From Diphasiastrum complanatum (taxonomy: Eukaryota > Streptophyta > Lycopodiopsida > Lycopodiales > Lycopodiaceae): a DNA stretch of 64,000 nucleotides. The stretch is taken from assembly GCA_029204225.1 (NCBI GenBank), contig CM055111.1, positions 24,923,874 to 24,987,873 on the forward strand, given 5' to 3'. A program made the translations under genes and the position numbers. Position 1 is the first letter of the stretch; every line of letters starts with the position of its first letter. Shown here piece by piece: positions 10,412 through 21,421 of this stretch. The notes under the pieces were generated by a model that saw only the letters and a list, made by a program, of their open reading frames with translations, did not search any database and was not told the origin of the DNA.

Positions 10412-11202
10412 CTAAGACATGTCATCATGAACTATTCTTAATTGTCTTCTACAAAATTCAAATTTATCCTTAGTGAGTGGTTTGGTGAATATGTCAGCAA
10501 CCATATCCTCTATAGCACAATAATCCAATTGTACTTTGCCATCTACAACTTGATGTCGAACAAAGTGATGTTGAATCTCAATATGTTCTTCGAACATGGA
10601 ATCGAGGATTCTTCATCATAGCAATGCAACTCTTGCTATCACACTTGAGAATTGTCCTTTGATGTTCTTGAGGGATTAAGAGATCATTGAGTAATCTCCT
10701 TAACCAGATAATTTCTTTGGTTGCCTGACACGCTGCTACATACTCAGCTTCTGCACTGGAAAGAGGTATAGTTGGCTGCTTCTTACTTGTTCAAGAAATA
10801 ACTCCAGAACCAAGCATGAAACAATATCCTGATGTCGACCTTCTTTCATTAATATCACCTGCCCAGTCAGCATCACATAAACTGATTAATCTTTAATACA
10901 TTGCTAGAAACATTTTCACTTAATGTAATACCAAAACCAGAAGTTCCACACAAATATCTAAGTATTCTCTCAACAGTTATCCAATGAAGATGACCAGGAT
11001 TACTTAGAAACTGACTGACAACACTAACTGCAAAAGCAATATAAGGTCTAGTAGATATTGCAACATACATTAAACTGCCAACAATACTTTGATATGGAAT
11101 TGCTTCCATCAGTTCTTGTTGTTCTTTGTTTTGTGGACACATATCTTTGGATAACTTCAAGTTGTTTTCTATAGGTGTATTCACAGGCTTACAGTTAGTC
11201 AT
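10412..11202 (-). pseudogene. C3 RT-end and RNase H remnant
   Basis: Minus strand. 11202-10873 gives the RT/RNase H connection of a copia polyprotein (CKPVNTPIENNLKL, YQSIVGSLMYVAISTRP, LHWITVERILRYLCGT). 10597-10412 gives the polyprotein end with HIEIQHHFVRHQV-like text and VADIFTKPLTKDKFEFCR. The RNase H stretch between (10600-10860) is readable only in shifted frames. The RT catalytic core is absent, joined instead to gag at about 11230. Confidence 0.85.
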
Positions 11203-11245
11203 TGCAAACTTCTATAACAATTCTTCAATATACTTCCAAGGTTAA

Positions 11246-11797
11246 TCATGCCTGTGTGCCCAACGACATGACAAGATTTTTGTACGTCTCAGGAAGTCTT
11301 CCTAAGAGCATCATAACAACATCAATGTCTTGAATAGTACATCCAACGGCGGCTAATTGCCCCATTAACGATTTAAAAGTATTAATGTGATCTGCCATGC
11401 TAATTGAATATGACATTTTCATTTGAAAGAACTTCTTTCTTAAGAAAAGTCGGGTATTAACATCTTGAGACTCAAAGGTCTCGACCAAGATGTCCCAAGC
11501 CTCTTTAGAGGTTTTAGCATGGCTTACATAGATAATTACATTATCTCATAAATTCAAAATAATGGAGGCTAATGCCTGCCCATCACGCATCTCCCACTTG
11601 CTAAGTGTCTCTTCACTTCCCGTGTTAGGTTTTAGTTCAGTCCCTTCCACTATTTTGAGTAAATACTTCTCTAACAATAGCATTCGCATTTTTAGCTTCC
11701 ATAAATGGAAACTTAAACCATCAAACCTTTCAATGAGGCGATGGGTTTCAGTCAAGGATGCCGCCATCACTCGGTGTGGCTTACAACCCTTAACCAA
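11246..11797 (-). pseudogene. C3 gag remnant
   Basis: Minus strand. 11797-11546 encodes a copia gag N-terminus (FDGLSFHLWKLKMRMLLLEK). 11488-11246 continues in another frame with FLRKKFFQMKMSYSISMAD and LMGQLAAVGCTI, the UBN2-type gag region with its LLGRLPETYKNLVMSL motif. A frame change lies at about 11500. No zinc knuckle or protease follows; the reading runs directly into the RT end. Confidence 0.85.
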
Positions 11798-12846
11798 CTA
11801 ATGATGAGAATGCTAATTGGTTGTAGCAAGGGAGCGAAAAGTAGGCACACAGTTTGCAAAAGAAATGCAACTGTCACAAATATCCCAGAGCTCGTTGAAT
11901 GACACTAACTTTGTTGAATCAGGGGCTACCATATTTAAAGCCAAAAAACAATTGATGTGAATTAGACAATGTTTTGCAGATCTAGTTCAAGATAAGGAAA
12001 TTAAACAAGGTTCCCTCAAATTGAACGTTTAAAAGTTGCTTTAAAGTTTCAAAAAGGTAAGAGTAGTCCCCTGATAGCTCGCTGTGTTTATGTAGACTTC
12101 CCTGAGTTGAGGCACGCTGCATAATGTATCACGGATACTGCGCCCGATTACAAAAAAAATATGAATCTGGAACGTATTGCACAATTTGCAGAACGCACTA
12201 CGTTGCACAGTGCACTATACAATCCATTTGGTTAGTATGAAAGGGCGCTGATTAAACGTAGATAGGAGCCAATCTCTTAGAATTGGAAGGAGCAGGTACT
12301 GAACACGAATTTGGAAGGCCGCCGCGTTCTTTTTCCACGCTCACCAGGGATCTGCACCATCTCTTGTGCGTGACTCTTGTGGACGTTCGGATCTCTTATG
12401 CAGAATGTTTGGTTGCATTAGAGAGTATTTGGCAACTATCAACGCATCAGATACCCCGGAGAGATGGGCTCCAAGATCGCAGCACTGAAGCATCAAGCCA
12501 ATGGTACTCGCAAATGTCACAAAGAGTGCAAAAGAAATTGCAGTTTCTGGAAATGCGACAATGCAGTAGGAATGTGACAGCCTCTGATGGGCGCTATAAG
12601 AGACATCAACACTTCAGATAAGCACATAACTATACAACCTTGTGAAGCCATACTAGAATCTCACGTTGGTTTAGACATGCGAGTTCTAACAGGTTCGCAT
12701 CATGAAACTCCTTCCAGAATCCTACTAACAGTAGTTGCAACAGTGATTAGCATTTCATTTCGGAAGTGCAGGCCCTGAAGATCAGAAGAGTGTTTGCTAG
12801 ATCATCAGTTTCTGACACGCTTGCTACAACGCATCAGAGGAGCGAT
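11798..12846 (-). other. C3 leader, about 1 kb, no recognised gene
   Basis: The stretch lies between the PBS and the gag start. It is more G/C-rich than the surroundings and carries a 112-codon plus-strand frame (12283-12621) with no recognised domain. It is unusually long for a copia leader, so it may be captured or inserted DNA. Confidence 0.4.
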
Positions 12847-12859
12847 GGCTCTAATACCA
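12847..12859 (-). other. Primer-binding site of C3
   Basis: Minus-strand TGGTATTAGAGCC, three bases inside the 5' LTR. It differs at one base from the Met-tRNA complementary site. Confidence 0.8.
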
Positions 12860-12862
12860 TAT

Positions 12863-13046
12863 TGCGGAACAAAAGAGAGAGAAAGAGAAAATATATATTG
12901 ATTGATGTCAATGAGAGCAATAGCTCTTACATATAGAAAGTGACAGAGAGGTGTCTCTCTGTGTATGTCACAGAGGTGCGACGGTTGGGGACCCAAGTGG
13001 TCCATGTGGCATATAATAGTCTTTTAGACATTTAGACTATACATTA
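12863..13046 (-). repeat. 5' LTR of C3, outer end truncated
   Basis: Matches the 3' LTR from TGTATAGTC to TTCCGCA but lacks the initial TGTTAAATATAA, which is replaced by copia C4 LTR sequence. Confidence 0.85.
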
Positions 13047-13155
13047 CCAAATAGGGTTTCGACCTGTTATAAAAGGATGTAACTTGTGGAGAGAGTGATC
13101 TTCTCTCTTCTCTATCTCATTTCATGCTTATACATGGTCCTCTTAGGTTTACAAA
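13047..13155 (+). repeat. 5' LTR fragment of copia C4 with TATA region
   Basis: Starts in mid-LTR at CCAAATAGGGTTT, contains TTATAAAAGG near 13069, and matches the C7 LTR around 62930-63020 on the other strand. It then jumps directly to leader sequence without a PBS, so this LTR lost both ends. Confidence 0.75.
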
Positions 13156-13586
13156 CTTGATCAATTCCAATTTTTGATTTCACACACTAGATTTGGCCGA
13201 TTTTTGGATCATTGGATTAGTCTTAGTGGTGGCTATTCGATTGCATAATCAAATTTCAGCATTTGCACGTAGATTTGGAATAGTCAATCTTTTGTGATTT
13301 TGTCAAAACTCTAATATTGATTGAATCTCTAGATAGTGAGGTTGCTGGACTTCATTTGAGTGTGTTTCAATCTTAGGAAGTGGCAAAAGTCATTAGATTG
13401 AGGATAGATCATAGGTTGATCAAGATTTCATAATTCTATGTGTTGATTTGCTTAGTATAAGTGCTAGAAGAGAATTTTTGAGATAGTTTCAAATCTTGGT
13501 GATTTCTTTTGAAAGCATTTGTTTTTGTTCAAATGAGTGCTTTGTGCATTGAAATAGGTTGAAAGAGAAGATCAGGTCATTGATAC
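13156..13586 (+). other. Leader of copia C4
   Basis: Non-coding sequence between the LTR fragment and gag. Its first 150 bp match the C7 leader (62345-62470, minus strand), including the block TTGGCCGATTTTTGGATCAT. Confidence 0.65.
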
Positions 13587-14400
13587 ATGGCAATCTCAAT
13601 TGGAGTCATGTTGGAAGCCAATGATAGGCTTACCTTAAGTAACTATTCATTGTGGAAAGTGAGGATGGAGTCACTTCTTGAGATAAATGATGTTTTGGAT
13701 ATTGTTGTAGGTTTGGATGAGAGACCAACAACACAACAAGATCAAGTGAGGTATGACAAGAGGGCCAAGAAGGCTCTACAAATGATAAAGATGAATGTTA
13801 CCAATGGGCTTCTCAAGGAAGTTGGTAAGTGCACATCATCTTTGTTTGCAAAAGAATGAAGAAAGTCCAAGTACTTTTGTTTTGAGGATGAAAGCATTAA
13901 ATTAAGGAATGAGCTTATTCAAGTGATTCTTAGTGGCTTGTTGGATGCTCATGGTAACATTGTTCAAAGTATTGCTATTCAAAAGACTTTGCCAAGTTTG
14001 ATGGATCTTCAAAAAATCTTGATCAATGAAGAATATAGGCTCCGAGCAAGAGGTGGATCTACATCGACACTTCAAGAAGATGCTATGTTCACAAAGGGCA
14101 AAACCAAAAGTAAGTGGTCTAAAGGGCAAGATCAAATAAATGCTTCTTCAAGTGGAAAAAAGAAGGATAGATCAAAGCTCAAGTGCTTCTATTGTGGCAT
14201 CAAAGGACACTTTGCAAGTGAGTGCTACAAGAAGAAGAGAGTTCAAGGAGACAAGCAAGGTAATCTTACTCTTGATGAGGATGGTTTGGATGTTCAAGAT
14301 GCAAATGATGATGCCTTTGTGATGTGTTCATGTATGATTGCTAATGATAGAGATCTCTTCACCCATGACTTTTCACAAAGAGTACTTCACCTCTTTGTTG
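13587..14400 (+). pseudogene. Copia C4 gag
   Basis: From ATG 13587 the frame gives a copia gag N-terminus (NYSLWKVRMESLLEINDV, KMNVTNGLLKEVGK) and stops at 13857-13859, where part of the UBN2 region is missing. From about 13900 another frame continues with VILSGLLDAHGNIVQSIA, a basic stretch and an intact zinc knuckle (CFYCGIKGHFASEC, about 14190-14230). It runs into the start of the protease region, where the catalytic DSGA motif has been deleted (compare DSGASSHMTRHKEYF in C5 with the residual SSPMTFHKEYF here). The broken frame and lost protease site mean it cannot act alone. Confidence 0.85.
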
Positions 14401-15018
14401 GCATATGGAGATGACAAGAGGGTGATCTACACGGCCAATGATGGTGAGTGTGCAATCAAAGGGATTGGCACAATTCCTATTTCTCTCTCTACAAATAGGA
14501 ATGTTCATTTGGAGAGTGTCTTGTTTATTCCATCTGCTACCAAGAATTTTCTTAGTGTGAGTCAAATGATAAGTAAAGGCCTCAAAGTGGAGTTTGATGG
14601 AGATGCTTGTATGATCAAAAGGAAGGATGTCTTGGGTGGAAAAGGTAAAAGGCAAGGGACGTTGTTCAAACTAAATTCCTGTGTTATTGCTAACCAAGTA
14701 TGGATCAAGAGGATGATCAAGGATCTTAACTTGCTGGATTTTTCAAAGAGCCCAATCATCTTTTGTGACAATAAATTAGCCCAAAGGTTGGCAATCAATC
14801 CTATATTTCATGCTAGGAGCAAACATATTGAGGTGCAATATCATTTTGTGAGGGAGCAAGTCATTGCAAAGGAGGTGGAGCTTCAACATGTGTCTTCAAG
14901 GGAATGTGTAGCTGATATCTTCACCAAAGCATTGGGAAAGGACTTGTTCGTGAAGCATAGGACATCACTTGGAGTGTTATCAAAGTCCATGCTAAAACTA
15001 GTTGAAGAGAGAGTGTGA
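14338..15018 (+). pseudogene. C4 in-frame fusion of protease end/GAG-pre-integrase to RNase H end
   Basis: A 226-codon uninterrupted frame. Residues 1 to about 120 are the protease end and GAG-pre-integrase (TKNFLSVSQMISKGLKVEF, GTLFKLNSCVIANQ). At about 14697 it passes directly into the RNase H end (VWIKRMIKDLNLL, FHARSKHIEVQYHFVREQV, CVADIFTKALGKDLF) and stops at TGA just inside the 3' LTR. Integrase, RT and most of RNase H are deleted. Comparison with C7 (before) and C1 (after) places the joint at a short shared TGGAT, so a microhomology-mediated deletion that kept the frame is likely. Confidence 0.85.
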
Positions 15019-15551
15019 AAGATTCAACTAGTTTGATCACATTTACTATATTTCCATATTTGGCATATTGAGGCCAACTTTATTTTTTGACTTAGAGATT
15101 GACTTTTCAAAGTTCGTTAGTTTAAATGTCATTTGAATAGACACTTTTTGAAAGTGTGGGAAAGTTAGAAGGTAGTTTGATTAGATTCAAATTTGAATGT
15201 TGGGTACTTTGAAACTAGACCCAAAAATAGTAGGGTTAGCTGCATGCTTCTCTTGGGTTCTACTATCCATTGGTGCACTATGCTCTTGATTGCATGCAAT
15301 TCTATGTGTAGAATGATCTATATTTGCTATTTTTGGATCCACACATGTGAAATACAGTAGCTTGCTGGTTTTGTATGGACAGCAATAGTACTTTATCATT
15401 TCATTCAAGTTTGATCAAGTTCTATTAGAGTTTGCATCTCATTTTCTGTGTAGATTCTGATTTTTCTACATTGGTGAGATTGGTAGTGTATTTTTCTTTC
15501 TAACCAAAGATCTTTCAAGTGGATTGGATCATAATGATCTGAAATCCATCA
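15014..15551 (+). repeat. 3' LTR of copia C4
   Basis: Starts TGTGAAAGATTCAACTAG after a purine-rich GAAGAGAGAG and ends near AAATCCATCA. It matches the 646-bp C7 LTR (62613-63258, minus) along its length but is 538 bp. The missing part, near 15233-15250, is about 110 bp that includes the TATAAAAGG promoter region. Confidence 0.8.
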
Positions 15552-16745
15552 TAGTTGGGATGGCCCAACCTATTATGCCAAACTTCTTGGTTTGTCAATT
15601 GCTCCCTAGCCATACAAGGTTCCACATTTACTTATCAAACAAGCATCTCCAATGAACTGAACATCAAGCCCCTTGTCAATCATTTGACTAACACTAAGCA
15701 AGTTCTTAGTAATTGAAGGAATGTACAATACATTTTCAAGATTAGCTTTTCTATTTGTTGAAAGAGAAATATGAATTGTGCCTATGCCTTTGATGTCACA
15801 TTGACCATCATTTTCAATGTAGATGATGTTGCTCTCTCCCTCATAAGACAATAAGGATGAAAAATATTCCTTATGTCTTGTCATGTGAGATGAGGCTCCA
15901 CTATCAATCCACCAAGGATCATTCCCATCTATATGTGCAAGCAGACTTGAAGTCATAACAAGAGATTTACAAATGCTATGTTCTTCTTCATCTACTGCTA
16001 GATTTCCCTACCTCTCACCTTGCTCTCTTTTCTTCTTATGACATTCATTAGCAAAATGACTTTTATCCCACAATAAAAGCACTTGAACTTTGACTTATCT
16101 TTCTTAGTAGAAGAGGAAGAGGAAGAGTGATCATCACGATCCAAATTACCACCTTTGGACCATTTCCCTTTGCCTTTCCCTTTGCCTTTGACTTTGCTTT
16201 TTGTAAAGAAAGCCTCTTCACCTCCACCTCGCAAGGATGCACCATCAAGCTTTGATTGCAACCTATGTTCTTTAGCCAATAAGATTTCTTGCAAGTCAAC
16301 CACACTTGGCAAGACTCCTGAATGGCAAAACGTTGCACAAGGTTAGCATGTTCATCTAGCAAACCATTCAACATAACCTGGACTATTTCACCATCTTTTA
16401 TGCTTTCATCAATGCATGCTAGATCATCACTTAATGACATAACCCTGCATGAGCACTTTCACCCTCTCTTTTCCTACTAGAAAATATTTGCCTCCTTAGG
16501 GTCAATACCCTAGATGTGGATTTTGATTCAAAGAGCTTCTTCAAGGCATTGCATGCCTCACTTGCACTTTGACTCTTACCAACTTCCTTGAGAAGTTCAT
16601 TGGTAACATTCATTTTAATGATATGAAGAGCCCTTGTAGCCTTCTTATCAAACCTTGGTTGCTCTTGAATTATGAGGGGTCTCTCTTCAATTCCTACAAC
16701 TATGTCCATAAGATCATTCAACACAAGTAAGGAATCCATTCTCAC
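15552..16745 (-). pseudogene. Copia C5 gag-protease remnant
   Basis: Minus strand. 16745-16431 gives gag (KKATRALHIIKMNVTNELLK). Further gag at 16440-16063 and 16312-15998 is in changing frames; the zinc knuckle starts CFYCGIK and its remainder (FANECHKKK) is in the next frame, so a frameshift splits the knuckle. 15956-15606 gives the protease with an intact DSGASSHM active site and the downstream TKNLLSVSQMIDKGLDVQF. It runs out in stops at the GAG-pre-integrase RLGHPN-like motif near 15560, where the C4 3' LTR begins. Integrase, RT and RNase H are missing. Leader, PBS and 5' LTR lie to the right. Confidence 0.88.
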
Positions 16746-17952
16746 TTTCCAAGTAGTTTAGTTTGATGAACTCAACCTATAATTAGGTTCTAACATGATC
16801 CCACCATTGGAAGCCATGAATCTAATGATTCTTCAACTTTTCGGTTCTATCCTAATGCACCTAGCACTCACTTTTCTCTCGACAAATGATGGATAAGGAA
16901 ATCTCAGAAGATCTAGGACCCTAAAATACTTCTATCTTGAACCTGGCTGATTTCCAGGCATATAAAGGAAGATTGAGACACATGCAACACTTTGCACACA
17001 CTAAGAATGGATTACAAACTCAAACCAACCTGAACACACTCTTGCTTAAGCTCTCAAAATTTCCAACAAGTGACAAATCAAGTCATGGTGTGAAGAGTTA
17101 CTTGCATTCTTAGAAAAATACACAAGACTAGGCTGACAAGAATACCTTGAACTGAACAAACTTGATCAACATATGATCAACACACTAAGATGTTGATTCA
17201 ACCTATAAAACCACATGTAAACCACACTTCTAAAAGTTTATAAATTCCAACAAGTGATAAATACAAGCTTTAGAGGTGAATAAAAGAGCACACTTAGTGA
17301 ATCACAAGACTAGCTTCACGAGCTTGTCAAATCTTGATGTTTAGATGTAGATCTAAGATCACTTCACATGAGAATGTTCCTTGTTAAGAACCTGACAACA
17401 CATTTGCATAATGGCTAAAACATTCTAGCAAATGATCCAATCAAATTACATAAGGATATTTACTTACATGCTCAACAAAGTACACCAAAATTTATGCCAA
17501 AATTGATGACAACCTTTACAATATGCTCTTCACAATGGAGCTTACAATATGTTCACCCCAAAAGGGGATCTTTCATCCAAATGGGAGCTTTGCTCAGCAT
17601 TTAGGAGAATTACAAACTCACTCAAAAGAACATTTTTCATCCACTTAAGGAGAGTGTTCATCCAAAAAATGGAGATTGTCAACAATAGAATGGAAAGAAC
17701 ATTGTTAGTATTGAATGTGCACAAGCCTCACAATCAACAAATGATTAGATGCGATGATATGATCCAAAATAGCTTCTTCTCAGCCTTTGATCTTCAATAG
17801 ACCTGAAATATGTTTTTGATCCACAAGTCCAACTTACAAAACAAAGGTTAGTAAGATTTGATCAACAATGCAATGCATAATCATGCTAGAACTTGATCAA
17901 ACATCCAAATATCACCATAAATGGAAATCTTACTAAAAATAACAGCCAACTA
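16746..17952 (-). other. C5 leader, about 1.2 kb, non-coding
   Basis: The stretch lies between gag and PBS. It is A/T-rich with several TTGATCAA-like blocks and short chance frames on both strands. No domain was recognised. Confidence 0.5.
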
Positions 17953-17964
17953 GCTCTGATACCA
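17953..17964 (-). other. Primer-binding site of C5
   Basis: Minus-strand TGGTATCAGAGC, directly inside the 5' LTR, complementary to the 3' end of initiator Met-tRNA. Confidence 0.9.
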
Positions 17965-18375
17965 TGTGAAAATAATTGATCTTGAATGGACAATGCTCTC
18001 AATGGAGGAAGAAACAATGACAATGATCTATTGATCTCAATAAACCATACAATAGGGTTTTTTGACCTGTTCTCCATGAATTTCAGCCTAATATAGGTGA
18101 GATAGATGACTCTCTCTCCTCTCTCTAGAACTTAGAACCCAATTTTAGGGCAACACTAGCCTAAAATAGCCGATTTTGGCCCATATGTCCAAATGACATG
18201 ATTCTGGTATCATTTCAAAGGTCCTGAAGTTTGAAACTTCTTCAACATGAAATATATACTAAAATAAAAGTATCTAGACCTATTCCACATGTGTGAAATG
18301 TCAGATCCAAAACTATCTGCAAAAATTACCAAATTTGGCCTAAAACTCGTCAAGGAAATGTTGACAATTTGCACA
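17965..18375 (-). repeat. 5' LTR of copia C5
   Basis: Bounded by the PBS on one side (plus-strand TGTGAAAATAATTG) and by CAATTTGCACA on the other, which are imperfect inverted termini. It is about 411 bp. The outer end directly abuts copia integrase sequence C6. Confidence 0.7.
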
Positions 18376-19643
18376 GCAAATACATATTCAAGAGGTTTGG
18401 CATAAAAGGATGGGACACCTCAACTTCAAGTCATTGGAGGTAATGGCTAGAAATAAGGTTGTGATAGGTCTTCCAAGTTCCTTAAGTGGCATCAATCATG
18501 TTTGTGAGTCTTGTGCTTTGTCTAAGTCACATAGACTACCTTATACTAGATCTACATCTAGATCTACAAGGCCTTTTCAACTTGTACATTCGGATATTCA
18601 TGGAATTACTACAATTAGCAATAGTGGAGATAAGATGTATGTAACTTTCATTGATGATTTTAGTAGATTTTGTTGGATCTCTCTACTAAAGAACAAAGAT
18701 GAAGTTTACGATGTCTTTGTTAAGTTCAAGAATGCAAGGGAGAACCAATTTTTCACAAGGATCAAGTGCTTAAGGAGTGAGAATGGTGGTGAGTACATAT
18801 CTACCAGGTTCAAGGCCTTTTGTGATGAGCATGGGATTAAGAGGGAGTATACAACACCAATGACCCTACACCAAAATGGAGTGGCTGAAAGGAAGAATAG
18901 GACTTTATGTGAAAGTGCTAAATCCATGAAGTTGAGTGCTAATTTGATAAACCATTTTGGGATCAAGCTTTGTTGTGTGCTGATTTCTTCTGCAAGAGGT
19001 GGCCGAGTGCTATTTTGGATGGAAGGACACCTTTTGGGATGGTATTCAAGAGGAGGCCGAGTGTCAACTTTCTAAGAGCTTTTGGATGCACATGCTATGT
19101 CAACATTACTCTTGATGATAGGACCAAGGAGGATCCATCTTCAAGTGAAGGTATTTTTGTTGGATATAGTGAAGTGAGTAAAGCCTACAAGGTTTACATT
19201 CCTTCTACTAACAAGGTGATTGTTGGTAGAGATGTCATTTTTTATGAGGGGAACATTCCAAAAGTGTCTTCAAGTACTATTGATGAGGATGTGGATGGAT
19301 CTAACATTTTTGATGTTGATGTAAAGGATCCTACTTTAGATGGTGTTGATGATGGACCTTCATCAAGTCAAAATCCAAGGAGAACATCAAGGGAAAGACA
19401 AGTACCTTCAAGGCTCACATATGATAAAAAGGATAAGCAAGTAGTTTTTGGAAATTATGTTGTTTTCCTAACCTCTTTTGATGAACCTACAAGTGTAGAT
19501 GAAGCAAGGAAAGAAGAGGAGTGGATCCAAGCAATGGATCTTGATTATCAAGATCTTATGAAGAATGAAACATGGAGATTGGTGGAATTACCTAAGGACA
19601 AGAAAGCTATTGGATGCAAATGGATCTTCAAGGTGAAGAGGCC
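18376..19643 (+). pseudogene. Copia C6 integrase to RT-start fragment
   Basis: Starts in mid-domain at the GAG-pre-integrase motif (VWHKRMGHLNFKSLEVM), then CESCALSKSHRLPY, integrase Asp in HSDIHG, Asp replaced in SENGGEY (usually SDNGGEY, so the second catalytic Asp is Glu-context altered), and NGVAERKNRT. A frameshift near 18960 moves the rest to another frame: WPSAILDGRTPFGMVF, GCTCYVNITLDDRTKEDPSS, DEPTSVDEARKEEEWIQAM, IGCKWIFKVK. It breaks off at the very start of RT at about 19643. The family is that of C4 and C7. Its left break is about 30 bp beyond the point where C4 loses its integrase. Confidence 0.88.
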
Positions 19644-19855
19644 AATTGGCTCTCTCCTTTTCAGAAGTATGCATTAAGTAGAAGTAAATCTCCATGTAAA
19701 ACAACCAATCTTCTACAACATGAACATCATGTTTCCCTTTGAAAATTGGGGGATATTAATCAAATCACTTGAGAGCCAAGTAGGAGCCAACTCAATTGTG
19801 TCCAAGCAAGTGCACAACAAACAGACATGCAAACAGAAGCTAATACACTCGATCC
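19644..19855. other. No recognisable feature
   Basis: Short stretch between the C6 fragment and a gypsy leader relic. Nothing recognised. Confidence 0.4.
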
Positions 19856-20439
19856 CCATCAAGTCACATTACCCTTGAGACTGGATGTGGTTGGGACCTT
19901 TTCCTAGACACGGTCATAAAAATCTATCACAATAGTTGCCCATGGAAAACATCTATCTAACCATCCATGCTTTCATTGTCAAGCAACACATGCCCTCAAT
20001 AATGCCCCACCAAATCTAGTTGACAGCCTTTATACCTCAACGATCGACATCTATCTTGCACTGACATCTAACCACCCGTGCTTTACACTCAAATTTGAGC
20101 AACATCTCTATATCAATGGTTAACTCGTACAATTCAAATATGTCACCTCTCATCCCACAACGCACAAACTATGCTTTCACCTACCTAGGAAGCACTTTGC
20201 CTCATCTGTCCTACGTGTATACAATGCCTAGGCCCGAACTGCGAGAACTGGCCATGTTTACACCTCGGGGTAAACACATTGTCATATCAAGTATCTTGCT
20301 CTACAACTACCATGACCATGGACACACACATGCTTACCCCTTAGGTAGCACGTTGCACAATGTTTTTCCTGATGAGTCTAAAAAAGTGTCCACCTCCATG
20401 AGACTTGCATAGCTGACCGACTAGTAGACTCTGGTACCA
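19856..20439 (-). repeat. Diverged gypsy leader with PBS
   Basis: Related throughout to the leaders at 35634-36194, 40738-41270 and (other strand) 43722-44220, including blocks such as CTATATCAATGGTTAACTCG. The PBS-like TGGTACCAGAGTC lies at 20427-20439 on the minus strand. It is more diverged than the others, so it is an older copy. Confidence 0.75.
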
Positions 20440-20441
20440 CA

Positions 20442-20700
20442 TGTAGTGCAGACATCTCAAAGATCTCTAGGATTTGAGCAATTTTCCCAAGTGCTTAAGT
20501 CTAACATTGATCCGACATGTGCTCACTAAAAAGCCAACTTAGAAAACGCAACCAGCCTAACCATTCAGACTTAGAAAAATAGGAATCTCGACCAACACGA
20601 AAGCCAACTCAAAATTCATCTCCAAAAGGTAACCAAAGACAAAGACAATTCACTCATAAAATCCCAAGGCATAGTAACTAACCAAACACGAAATCTTTTG
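20442..20700 (-). repeat. Diverged gypsy LTR end
   Basis: Begins TGTAGTGCAGACATC beside the PBS, like the LTRs of L1/L2 (TGTAGCGCAGGCATCCC). Similarity fades within about 200 bp; the right limit is approximate. Confidence 0.5.
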
Positions 20701-21421
20701 AAATGAGAAGTGGCAGAAAACTCGTTTTTATGATTTTAAGATTTTTTAAATTCTTGTAAATTTTAAAACTTCAAATAGAAGAAAAAAAATGATTTGTAAA
20801 GTACTGCATTTTGCAAAAAATTTAAAATTTAGACTAAGTAATACAAGATATTTTTAAATTTTAGGTTAATTTTGCTAGAATAATATAAACATTAGTTGTG
20901 ATCAATTTGTTATTATGAAAAATAACTGTTAAATTAAGTGAATTCAAAATTTTAGAATATTATAATATTTAATTTTTTTTAAATGCAATATATAATATAT
21001 AATGTCTATCAATTTATTTACAAGTTGTGGCTTTTGGTATACAGAAGCCACAGAACCAGTCATGAGATTTTTTAATTTTTTTCTCACTATAGAAAATTTG
21101 AAATGGTTGTCAAATCAATACTTCTTGTAGTCGTGTAATGCAGCATTGACCTCTTGCCATCAGTTGAAAAATAGCCAATAGAGAGATATTCAATCTCATT
21201 GCAAAGTCAAGCGCCACCAAAATTTTTTACATTTGGCTTTATTTGCAATTATTAAGAAAAAATGATTAAAAAATGCTCAATCCAATTGAGAGAAAATGTT
21301 CAAAGCAAAGAAATAGATTATAAATGTGTTCGGAAAAAAGTAAAACAATTACTTACCAAATTGCATTTTTGATGTCTGCATTGCAAACTTCGAGAAGCAC
21401 TTTGTGTGCGCCAACTTGTTG
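20701..21421. other. A/T-rich stretch, no recognisable feature
   Basis: Strongly A/T-rich (about 20740-21020 especially), without long open frames or recognised repeats. Confidence 0.5.

Larger units (their letters stand above)
10199..13046 (-). mobile_element. Copia C3: small, internally deleted element with short LTRs
   Basis: Two nearly identical terminal repeats (10199-10391 and 12863-13046) bracket a PBS, an approximately 1-kb leader, a gag remnant and an RT-end/RNase H remnant. Protease, integrase and most of RT are missing. The PBS at 12847-12859 reads TGGTATTAGAGCC on the minus strand, one base from the Met-tRNA site. The 5' LTR lacks its first bases and runs straight into the LTR of C4, so no target duplication can be recovered (left flank ACTAT, right flank TTACC). 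Confidence 0.85.

Noticed and set aside
12847-12859. TGGTAT(C/T)AGAGC motifs considered as tRNA gene fragments
   Set aside because: They are 12-13-bp primer-binding sites directly inside LTRs; no tRNA cloverleaf flanks them.
10194-13048. Target duplication for C3
   Set aside because: Flanks ACTAT and TTACC do not match, and the 5' LTR end is missing.
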